Positions 43,975-50,415 of a DNA stretch of 64,000 nucleotides are shown here, in pieces. The DNA comes from Paludibacteraceae bacterium (GTDB lineage: Bacteria > Bacteroidota > Bacteroidia > Bacteroidales > Paludibacteraceae): the NCBI GenBank assembly GCA_016937795.1, contig JAFGVV010000066.1, positions 1 through 64,000 on the forward strand. Reading direction: 5' to 3'. Position 1 is the stretch's first letter, and each line of letters opens with the position of its first letter. The position numbers and the translations under genes are program-made. Under the pieces are notes generated by a model. It ran no database searches. It was given only the letters and a program-made list of their open reading frames with translations, and was not told the DNA's origin.

Positions 43975-45522
43975 ATGAGAAAAGACCGTATTTTGTGGGC
44001 CGACGACGAAATTGATTTACTTCGCGCCTACGTTTTATTCCTCGAAGAAAAAGGTTACGAAGTAGTAACCGCAACCAATGGAAAAGATGCGGTAGAGCTT
44101 TGCCAGAAAGAATCGTTCGACATTATTTTTCTCGACGAAAACATGCCCGGACTCAGCGGACTTGAAACGCTCGCATTGATCAAAGATATTGACGCCAATG
44201 TACCTATGGTAATGATTACCAAAAGCGAGGAGGAAAATATTATGAATATGGCCATTGGCAATAAAATAGCCGATTACCTTACAAAGCCGGTGAATCCCAG
44301 CCAGATACTTCTCACACTCAAGAAAAATATTCATAAAAAAGAAATTGTCACCGAACATACCACCACTTCGTATCGTACCGAATTTGGCAAAATTGGCATG
44401 CAAATAAACGACTCGCTCACTTACGACGATTGGGTGGAAGTATATAAAAAGTTAGTTTATTGGGAACTCGAACTTGCCGAAACCGACAACGGTATGGACG
44501 AGATGCTGCGCATGCAGAAAACCGAGGCTAACAATACTTTCAATAAATTTGTAAAACGAAATTATCAGTCGTGGTTCGAAAAGCCGGAGAATCGCCCATT
44601 ACTTAGTCCTGATATTTTTAAAACCAAAGTTTTTCCGCTGCTCGACAAAGGCGAAAAGGTTTTCTTTATTTTGGTTGATAATTTTCGCTACGATCAGTGG
44701 AAGGTAATTCGCGAAATGATGAGTGAGCTGTTTACTTTCACCGACGAAGGTTTGTATTGCGCCATGCTGCCTACCGCCACACAATATGCCCGAAACGCCA
44801 TTTTCTCCGGTCTTCTGCCTTTGCAGATTCAGCAAATGTTCCCCGAACTATGGGTGGACGAAGATGAAGATGAAGGCAAAAACCAGAACGAAAAAGACTT
44901 AATTGAAACACAATTAAAACGTTACCGTAAGAATTACAGCTTTTCTTATCACAAAATAAACGAATCGGCTTTTTGCGAAAAGGTCATCGATCAGCTTCCG
45001 CGTTTCGAACAAAACCAGCTTAATGTGATTGTGCTGAACTTTATCGATATGCTTTCGCACGCCCGCACCGAATCGAAAATGATGCGCGAACTGGCCAACG
45101 ACGAACAGGCTTATCGCTCACTTACCGTTTCGTGGTTTAAGCATTCGCCCACTTATGAGCTTATGAAAGCCATTGCTAAACGAAAGTGTAAGGTGATTTT
45201 CACTACCGACCACGGCACTATTCGTGTGGATAATCCGATAAAAGTGATTGGCGACAAAAATACAAACGTAAACCTCCGTTACAAAGTAGGTAAAAATCTG
45301 AGCTATAACAAAAAAGAAGTTTTTGAAGTGATGCAACCTGCAAAAATCGGATTGCCAAGTCCGAATGTGAGTTCAGCTTATATCTTTGCCGGCAACGACG
45401 ACTTTTTTGCGTATCCGAATAACTACAACCATTATGTGAGCTATTATAAAAACACATTTCAACATGGCGGAATTTCGCTCGAAGAAATGCTGATACCGTT
45501 GGTGGTGATGGAACCTAAGTAA
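43975..45522 (+). CDS. porX: PorX: response regulator fused to PglZ/alkaline phosphatase-like domain
   Basis: A 515-residue protein. A receiver domain (residues 4-125) has the acidic pocket Asp10-Asp11, the phospho-acceptor Asp54 (IIFLDENMPG), Thr/Ser in MITKS and Lys in YLTKPVNP. A linker leads to a PglZ-type phosphatase-superfamily domain (about 220-515) with the metal-site motifs LVDNFRYDQW (near 234), LPTATQYARNAIFSG, NFIDMLSH and TTDHGTIRV. This architecture is PorX, the cytoplasmic response regulator controlling T9SS gene expression with PorY; published work assigns the PglZ domain a phosphodiesterase activity on oligonucleotides. It fits the T9SS cargo genes at 3-10 kb. It is 30 bases after the MlaE gene and upstream of the repeat-bearing arginine cluster. 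Confidence 0.92.
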   Translation: MRKDRILWADDEIDLLRAYVLFLEEKGYEVVTATNGKDAVELCQKESFDIIFLDENMPGLSGLETLALIKDIDANVPMVMITKSEEENIMNMAIGNKIADYLTKPVNPSQILLTLKKNIHKKEIVTEHTTTSYRTEFGKIGMQINDSLTYDDWVEVYKKLVYWELELAETDNGMDEMLRMQKTEANNTFNKFVKRNYQSWFEKPENRPLLSPDIFKTKVFPLLDKGEKVFFILVDNFRYDQWKVIREMMSELFTFTDEGLYCAMLPTATQYARNAIFSGLLPLQIQQMFPELWVDEDEDEGKNQNEKDLIETQLKRYRKNYSFSYHKINESAFCEKVIDQLPRFEQNQLNVIVLNFIDMLSHARTESKMMRELANDEQAYRSLTVSWFKHSPTYELMKAIAKRKCKVIFTTDHGTIRVDNPIKVIGDKNTNVNLRYKVGKNLSYNKKEVFEVMQPAKIGLPSPNVSSAYIFAGNDDFFAYPNNYNHYVSYYKNTFQHGGISLEEMLIPLVVMEPK

Positions 45523-45524
45523 GA

Positions 45525-45582
45525 ACCCCTAATTACCCCTAACCCCTAAAGGGGGAATGACCCCCAGCCCCTAAAGGGGAGG
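45525..45582 (-). repeat. Palindromic repeat cluster, minus orientation, intergenic
   Basis: Contains two copies of the core CCCCTAAAGGGG (45543-45554 and 45568-45579) with C-rich flanks (ACCCCTAATTACCCCT before, GACCCCCAG between). It is the reverse complement of the version inside the next gene (45661-45700). It starts three bases after the porX stop codon. Confidence 0.85.
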
Positions 45583-45621
45583 AAGAAATATTACTATTGA
45601 TAATTGTATCGATTTTACGAA

Positions 45622-46074
45622 ATGAGCAAAGAGAGAAATACACAAAATGATTCTAATTCTAACTCCCCTTTAGGGGTTGGGGGTGTTGTAGGGGGTGGTT
45701 GTAAAAACTCAATGTTTTATGGCGCTTTACCAATTCATTTTGAATTAGCTAAAAAGCTTAGAAATAATCAAACTGAGGCTGAATTATATCTTTGGGATAA
45801 CTTGCAAAGATTGACATATTTGAACATAAGATTCAAACGTCAACATCCGGTATTGTATTTTATTGCTGATTTTTATTGTCATAAAGCAAAATTTATTATT
45901 GAAGTTGATGGTGGATATCACGACATTCCTGAACAATACTTATATGATAGAAATCGTGAAAATGAACTCAATGAGTTAGGATTAAAAGTGGTCAGATTTA
46001 CAAATGAAGAAGTTTTGAACAGTATTGAGAAAGTTTTAAAAACGATTGAAAACGAAATTAAAGAAAGAATTTAA
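45622..46074 (+). CDS. DUF559 / Vsr-like nuclease-fold protein with repeat-derived N-terminus
   Basis: A 150-residue protein. The first 34 residues (Asn/Ser-rich, then NSPLGVGGVVGGG) are coded by a palindromic repeat and have no place in the family. The DUF559 domain starts at about residue 40: AKKLRNNQTEAELYLWDNL, FKRQHPVLYFIADFYCH, IIEVDGGYH and a C-terminal VVRFTNEEVLNSIEKVL. The Glu (AELYLW), Asp (ADFYC) and ExD (EVDGGYH) positions are those of the PD-(D/E)xK/Vsr-like clan, so endonuclease activity is plausible but unproven. The ATG at 45622 is preferred over an in-frame TTG at 45604. The gene is lower in GC than its neighbours and sits between porX and argF', suggesting acquisition. Confidence 0.8.
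   Translation: MSKERNTQNDSNSNSPLGVGGVVGGGCKNSMFYGALPIHFELAKKLRNNQTEAELYLWDNLQRLTYLNIRFKRQHPVLYFIADFYCHKAKFIIEVDGGYHDIPEQYLYDRNRENELNELGLKVVRFTNEEVLNSIEKVLKTIENEIKERI
45661..45700 (+). repeat. Palindromic repeat, plus orientation, inside the DUF559 gene
   Basis: Core CCCCTTTAGGGG (45665-45676) followed by TTGGGGGTG and GGGGGTGG. It codes for NSPLGVGGVVGGG in frame, at residues 14-26. It is complementary to the intergenic cluster at 45525-45582, so the message could fold a long helix enclosing the ribosome-binding region and start codon at 45622. Confidence 0.85.
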
Positions 46075-46086
46075 AATAAAATACAT

Positions 46087-47121
46087 ATGAAAGATGTAAA
46101 GAATGATTTTAAAAACAAAAGTAACTCAGTTCCCCTTCAGGGGCTAGGGGTAAACTCCCCTTCAGGGGTTGGGGGTCATTCATATACCAACGTAAAAGAC
46201 CTCGGCAATTTGCAGGAGGCAATAAAAGAAGCTTTAGAAATAAAGAAAAACCGTTTTGGCTACAAACATTTGGGCGAAAACAAGACATTGTTGATGGTGT
46301 TTTTCAATTCCAGTTTACGCACGCGCCTCAGCACTCAAAAAGCGGGAATGAACCTTGGAATGAACACAATGGTGCTCGATGTAAATGCCGGAGCATGGAA
46401 ACTCGAAACCGAGCGTGGCGTAATAATGGATGGCGACAAACCCGAACATATCCTTGAAGCTATTCCCGTAATGGCCAGCTATTGCGATGTGATTGGCGTG
46501 CGTGCCTTCGCGCAATTCGAAAGTAAGGAGTTTGATTATCAGGAAACCATTATCAATCAGTTTATCAAATATTCCGGTAAACCGGTTTTCAGCATGGAAG
46601 GTGCCACCTCGCATCCTTTGCAGGCTTTTGCCGACCTGATTACCATTGAGGAGTTCAAAGAAACGCCCCGTCCGAAAGTGGTTTTGACCTGGGCGCCGCA
46701 CCCCAAAGCATTGCCGCAGGCTGTTCCGAATTCGTTTGCCGACTTTATGAACGAAGCCGATGTGGATTTTGTGATTACACATCCCGAAGGTTACGAGTTG
46801 GCGCCAGAATTTGTGCGCGGCGCACGCGTGGAATACAACCAAATGAAAGCTTTCGAAGGTGCTGATTTTATTTACGCCAAAAACTGGGCAGCATATCAGG
46901 ATCCGAACTACGGAAAAATTCTGAGCAGCGACCGTTCGTGGACAGTGAGCGACCGCCAAATGGCTGTGACCAACAATGCGCGTTTTATGCACTGCTTGCC
47001 CGTGCGACGCAATATGATTGTGACCGACGAAGTAATCGAAGGTCCACGATCAATTGTGATACCCCAAGCAGCCAACCGCGAAATTTCAGCTCAGGTGGTT
47101 ATCAAAAGATTATTGGAATAA
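46087..47121 (+). CDS. argF': N-acetyl/N-succinylornithine carbamoyltransferase with repeat-derived N-terminal extension
   Basis: A 344-residue transcarbamylase acting on an acylated ornithine. The carbamoyl-phosphate motif is present as FFNSSLRTRLSTQKA, and the C-terminal motif is FMHCLPVRRN. Bacteroidota enzymes of this type use N-succinyl- or N-acetyl-ornithine in place of ornithine (established for Bacteroides fragilis and Xanthomonas). The family normally begins near YTNVKDLGNL; here about 31 residues precede it, containing NSVPLQGLGVN (13-23) and NSPSGVGG (23-30), both coded by palindromic repeats. No other in-frame start exists before the conserved region, so the extension should be translated. 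Active-site residues appear intact. It is followed by apt after 55 bases. Confidence 0.93.
   Translation: MKDVKNDFKNKSNSVPLQGLGVNSPSGVGGHSYTNVKDLGNLQEAIKEALEIKKNRFGYKHLGENKTLLMVFFNSSLRTRLSTQKAGMNLGMNTMVLDVNAGAWKLETERGVIMDGDKPEHILEAIPVMASYCDVIGVRAFAQFESKEFDYQETIINQFIKYSGKPVFSMEGATSHPLQAFADLITIEEFKETPRPKVVLTWAPHPKALPQAVPNSFADFMNEADVDFVITHPEGYELAPEFVRGARVEYNQMKAFEGADFIYAKNWAAYQDPNYGKILSSDRSWTVSDRQMAVTNNARFMHCLPVRRNMIVTDEVIEGPRSIVIPQAANREISAQVVIKRLLE
46121..46176 (+). repeat. Two tandem palindromic repeats inside the 5' end of argF'
   Basis: The first unit (46121-46155, core CCCCTTCAGGGG at 46132-46143) matches the unit in apt (47211-47245) at 32 of 35 positions. The second (46153-46176, core at 46157-46168) matches the version in the DUF559 gene. 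Both are read in frame without stops. Confidence 0.88.
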
Positions 47122-47144
47122 CCCCCAACCCCTAAAGGGGAGGG
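47121..47144 (-). repeat. Palindromic repeat, minus orientation, after argF'
   Basis: Core CCCCTAAAGGGG at 47129-47140 preceded by ACCCCCAA. It begins on the last base of the argF' stop codon and is complementary to the units in argF' and apt. Confidence 0.85.
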
Positions 47145-47176
47145 AAAAATAGTAATGATAATTACAACAACATTAA

Positions 47177-47764
47177 ATGAAAGATACAATTAACAAAATC
47201 AACACAGAAACTAACTCAGTTCCCCTTCAGGGGTTAGGGGTTAACATAGAACAAGTAATTGCGTCGATACGCAACGTACCCGATTTTCCAAAACCGGGAA
47301 TTTTATTTAAAGATATTTCAACAGCTCTGAAAGATGCTGAGGTGCTGCGGTTTATTGCCGATGAATTACACGAATACTACAAGGATAAAGGCATTACAAA
47401 AGTAGTAGGTGTGGAAAGTCGCGGATTTGTACTCGGAAGTATTTTGGCCTATAAATTAGGGGCCGGATTCGTGCTGTTGCGTAAACCGGGCAAATTACCA
47501 TCGGAAACTTTCCGCTACGAATACGACCTGGAATATGGCAGCGATGCGCTCGAAATTCACAAAGATGCCATTGAAGAAAACGATGTGGTTCTGCTGCACG
47601 ACGATCTTCTGGCTACCGGTGGAAGCGCCGGAGCAGCATTGAAACTTATCAGCATGTTCAAACCTTCATCGGTTTTGGTGAGCTTTATGATTGAACTTGA
47701 ATTCCTCAACGGCCGCCCAAAACTCGAAGGCACTGAGGATATTCATTCGTTGATAAAATTCTAA
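47177..47764 (+). CDS. apt: Adenine phosphoribosyltransferase with repeat-derived N-terminal extension
   Basis: A 195-residue purine salvage enzyme making AMP from adenine and PRPP. The family start IRNVPDFPKPGILFKDIS is present from about residue 31, followed by GVESRGFVLGSILAYKLGAGFVLLRK and the PRPP loop VVLLHDDLLATGGSAGAAL (about 138-156). The first 23-25 residues are not family sequence; they include NSVPLQGLGVN at residues 13-23, exactly the position of the same peptide in argF'. The domain after the extension is complete, so the enzyme is probably active. It lies within the arginine cluster without an obvious pathway link. Confidence 0.92.
   Translation: MKDTINKINTETNSVPLQGLGVNIEQVIASIRNVPDFPKPGILFKDISTALKDAEVLRFIADELHEYYKDKGITKVVGVESRGFVLGSILAYKLGAGFVLLRKPGKLPSETFRYEYDLEYGSDALEIHKDAIEENDVVLLHDDLLATGGSAGAALKLISMFKPSSVLVSFMIELEFLNGRPKLEGTEDIHSLIKF
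47211..47245 (+). repeat. Palindromic repeat inside the 5' end of apt
   Basis: Core CCCCTTCAGGGG at 47222-47233, followed by TTAGGGGTTAAC. It differs from the argF' unit at 46121-46155 in three positions. It can pair with the minus-orientation copy at 47121-47144, looping out the apt start codon. Confidence 0.88.
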
Positions 47765-47798
47765 GTACGGACAGAATCCTTTGAAAAGTGACCATAAT

Positions 47799-47819
47799 AT
47801 CGATTTTATCGATTTTTTT
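47799..47819 (+). promoter_or_regulatory. ATCGAT inverted repeat with T-tract upstream of the BRO gene
   Basis: ATCGAT (47799-47804), TTT, ATCGAT (47808-47813), then a run of T. As RNA it is a weak 6-bp terminator-like hairpin; as DNA it could be an operator. It lies 35 bases after the apt stop and 32 before the BRO start codon. Confidence 0.3.
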
Positions 47820-47850
47820 GAATAAAATCATATTTTAAAATCAAATTTCT

Positions 47851-48687
47851 ATGGAAAATCAAACAAGCGTTAAGTTGTTCGAATCCAAACGTATTCGCAC
47901 ACATTGGGACGAAAACGAAGAAAAATGGTATTTTTCGGTAGTAGATGTTGTTGAAGCACTAACCGATAGTCTTAATGCAAGAGATTATTGGTTTAAAATG
48001 AAGATACGCGTAAAGTCAGAAGATGGAATTGAGTTGTCGACAATTTGTCGACAACTCAAATTAGTTTCTTCAGACGGAAAGCGTTATGCAACCGATTGTG
48101 CAGACACAAAAGCCTTGTTTCGTATTATTCAATCTATACCTTCACCCAAAGCAGAACCTTTCAAACAATGGCTTGCCAAAGTGGGTTACGAACGTATGCA
48201 GGAGATTCAGGATCCAGCTCAGGGTCTCGACAGAGCACGCAAAAACTGGCGAAAACTCGGACGCAGCGAAAAATGGATTCAGCAACGAATGATGGGTCAG
48301 GAAACGCGCAACAAGCTTACTGATTATTGGAAAGATGCAGGAATAAAAAAAGAAGATGAGTTTGCCATGCTCACCAATATCATTCATCAAGAATGGTCGG
48401 ATCTTACAGTAAAAGAGCACAAAGCGCTGAAGGGTTTAAAAACTCAGAACCTGCGCGATCACATGAGCGAAGGAGAATTAATTTTCACAGCTCTTGCTGA
48501 ACTCTCCACCCGACAAATTGCTGAAACAGAAAAAGCAAAAGGGCTGAATGAAAATGCTAAAGCAGGCAAAAAAGGAGGTGCTGTTGCCAAAAATGCCCGC
48601 AAGGAACTGGAAGAGCAAACAGGTAAAAGTGTGATCACAGGTGAGAATTTTCTACCACCAAAAACAGATAAAAAACAAATAAAATAA
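47851..48687 (+). CDS. BRO-N family (phage antirepressor-like) protein
   Basis: A 278-residue protein. The BRO-N DNA-binding domain covers about residues 5-115 (IRTHWDENEEKWYFSVVDVV, STICRQLKL, IIQSIPSPKAEPFKQW). The C-terminal part (WIQQRMMGQETRNKLTDYW, MSEGELIFTALAELSTRQIA, GGAVAKNARKELEEQTGKSV) is the form common in stand-alone chromosomal BRO proteins of Bacteroidota. Phage antirepressors with this domain relieve repression; the function of chromosomal copies is not established. No other phage gene is near. The gene sits between apt and argB and contains a 31-base palindrome in its N-terminal third. Confidence 0.88.
   Translation: MENQTSVKLFESKRIRTHWDENEEKWYFSVVDVVEALTDSLNARDYWFKMKIRVKSEDGIELSTICRQLKLVSSDGKRYATDCADTKALFRIIQSIPSPKAEPFKQWLAKVGYERMQEIQDPAQGLDRARKNWRKLGRSEKWIQQRMMGQETRNKLTDYWKDAGIKKEDEFAMLTNIIHQEWSDLTVKEHKALKGLKTQNLRDHMSEGELIFTALAELSTRQIAETEKAKGLNENAKAGKKGGAVAKNARKELEEQTGKSVITGENFLPPKTDKKQIK
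48029..48059. repeat. 31-bp palindrome (15-bp perfect arms) inside the BRO gene
   Basis: Arms 48029-48043 and 48045-48059 around a single central T; each arm contains GTCGAC. It codes for the segment around ELSTICRQLK. It is far longer than expected by chance in a coding sequence and may be a binding site for the protein itself or a strong mRNA hairpin. Confidence 0.85.
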
Positions 48688-48698
48688 CCAAATCACTT

Positions 48699-48736
48699 TA
48701 TGACACTTTGTGTCCTTAGTGCCTTAGTGGTAAAAA
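48699..48736 (+). repeat. Short repeat-like spacer (CTTTGTGTCCTTAGTG / CCTTAGTGGT)
   Basis: Lies in the 52-base gap between the BRO gene and argB. It contains an imperfect tandem of CCTTAGTG (48713-48720 and 48722-48729) ending in GGTAAAAAA. From memory, similar strings occur many times in Bacteroidota genomes; not verifiable here. Confidence 0.4.
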
Positions 48737-48739
48737 AGA

Positions 48740-49510
48740 ATGAATAAACTTACACTCGTAAAAGTCGGAGGTAAAATTGTAGAAGACTCCGAAACACTCA
48801 AACAATTGCTGTCCGATTTTGCAAAAATTGAAGGACACAAAGTACTCGTGCATGGCGGCGGTCGCTCGGCTACTGCTATTGCAGCGAAACTAGGCATCGA
48901 AAGCCAAATGGTAAACGGACGCCGCATTACCGACGAAGAAACGCTGAAAGTAGTCACTATGGTGTATGGCGGTTTGGTAAACAAGCAAATTGTAGCCGGA
49001 CTGCAGGCCATTGGCGTAAATGCACTCGGACTTACAGGCGCCGACCTGAACTATATGCGGTCCGAAAAACGCCCCGTAAAGGATGTGGATTACGGATTTG
49101 TTGGCGATGTAAAAGAAGTGAATGCCGACATTCTGGCCGATCTGATTGCCCGTGGCGTGGTGCCTGTTTTAGCGCCACTTACACACGACAATGCTGGGAA
49201 TATGCTCAATACCAATGCTGATACTATTGCCGGAGAAGCCGCCAAAGCGCTTGCAAAACATTTCGAAGTGACATTGATGTTTTGCTTCGAGAAAAAAGGC
49301 GTATTGATGAGCGAAACGGACGACGAAAGTGTAATTCCCGAAATAACTCCTGCATTGTTCGAAAAATATGTAGCCGAAGGAATTATCAACGGAGGCATGA
49401 TTCCCAAACTCGAAAACTCATTCGATGCTATAAACGCCGGAGTAAAACAGGTGGTAATTACGAGGGCTGACTTGATTCACACCAATGGCGGAACAAAAAT
49501 CAGAAAATAA
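48740..49510 (+). CDS. argB: Acetylglutamate (or succinylglutamate) kinase
   Basis: A 256-residue amino acid kinase for the second step of arginine synthesis. Seen are LVKVGGKIVED (phosphate-binding), VLVHGGGRSATAIAAKLG, VNGRRITDEETL, NTNADTIAGEAAKAL (substrate and ATP contacts) and GGMIPKLENSFDAI. No N-terminal arginine-binding helix is present, so feedback inhibition of the long-form kind is not expected. In Bacteroidota the acyl group may be succinyl, matching the neighbouring argF'. It follows the BRO gene by 52 bases and precedes the esterase gene by 11. Confidence 0.95.
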   Translation: MNKLTLVKVGGKIVEDSETLKQLLSDFAKIEGHKVLVHGGGRSATAIAAKLGIESQMVNGRRITDEETLKVVTMVYGGLVNKQIVAGLQAIGVNALGLTGADLNYMRSEKRPVKDVDYGFVGDVKEVNADILADLIARGVVPVLAPLTHDNAGNMLNTNADTIAGEAAKALAKHFEVTLMFCFEKKGVLMSETDDESVIPEITPALFEKYVAEGIINGGMIPKLENSFDAINAGVKQVVITRADLIHTNGGTKIRK

Positions 49511-49521
49511 AAACAATCATT

Positions 49522-50391
49522 ATGAAACAAATCTCACTTATTATTGCACTGATAATGAACATCACACTCATTTCTGCACAGGAAGAAATTAAACTTTATC
49601 CCAAAGGTACTCCCGAAAGTAACGGACTTGAAAACAGAGAAAAATTCCGCGATCCTGAATTTATCGTGGATATCAGCGAACCGCGTATGTATGCATATCC
49701 GGCTCCTAAAGAAACTGCCAACGGAACAGCCGTACTTATTTGCCCCGGAGGAGGATATTCAGGCGTTTCGCAAATAAAAGAAGGTTCAGAGTTTGCCGAA
49801 TGGTTCAATAAAATGGGCATAAGTGCATTTGTGCTTTACTACCGCATGCCTAATGGAAATCATTTTATTCCGCTGAAAGATGCGCAAACTGCAATGGCCA
49901 TTATCCATAAAAAGGCGAAAAAATGGAATATCGATAAGAAAAAAATCGGAATTATGGGCTTTTCAGCCGGTGGACATCTTGCAGCTACAGCAGGAACTCA
50001 TTTCAAAACCAAAACACAACGTCCTGCTTTTATGTTACTTGCATATCCGGTAGTGACAATGGATAAAAATGTGACTCATGGAGGTTCACGCAATAATTTG
50101 CTGGGTAAAAATCCTTCTGAAGAAATGGTGAAGCTTTACTCAAACGAACTTCAGGTAACAAAAAAAACACCGCCCACATTTTTGGTTCATGCAAAAGACG
50201 ATGGTGCTGTGCCCATTGCCAACAGCGAAAATATGCTGAAAGCGCTTGAAGCGAAAGGCGTTCCAGCCAAACTTGTGGTTTACGACAAAGGCGGACATGG
50301 TTTTGGCATGCGCAAACGCAACATTCCTGCCGATAACTGGCCCGAAGAACTCAAAAACTGGATGATTGCCCAGAAATTGGCAAATCCCTAA
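49522..50391 (+). CDS. Exported alpha/beta hydrolase, acetyl-esterase-like
   Basis: A 289-residue enzyme with a signal peptide (IIALIMNITLISAQ). The alpha/beta-hydrolase core has the oxyanion segment VLICPGGGYSGVS, nucleophile elbow GFSAGGHLA (Ser in GxSxG), Asp in HAKDDGAVP and His in GGHGFGM. This pattern fits BD-FAE/acetyl-xylan-esterase-like proteins acting on carbohydrate esters. It lies between argB and argE with gaps of 11 and 24 bases and no separate promoter, an odd place for an exported esterase. A role in releasing acyl groups in arginine metabolism is unlikely because it is exported. Confidence 0.85.
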   Translation: MKQISLIIALIMNITLISAQEEIKLYPKGTPESNGLENREKFRDPEFIVDISEPRMYAYPAPKETANGTAVLICPGGGYSGVSQIKEGSEFAEWFNKMGISAFVLYYRMPNGNHFIPLKDAQTAMAIIHKKAKKWNIDKKKIGIMGFSAGGHLAATAGTHFKTKTQRPAFMLLAYPVVTMDKNVTHGGSRNNLLGKNPSEEMVKLYSNELQVTKKTPPTFLVHAKDDGAVPIANSENMLKALEAKGVPAKLVVYDKGGHGFGMRKRNIPADNWPEELKNWMIAQKLANP

Positions 50392-50415
50392 ATAAACATT
50401 TCAACTACAGCTACA

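Noticed and set aside
45525..47245. CRISPR array
   Set aside because: The repeats are palindromic, differ in orientation and are spaced irregularly by whole genes; there are no uniform spacers and no cas genes.
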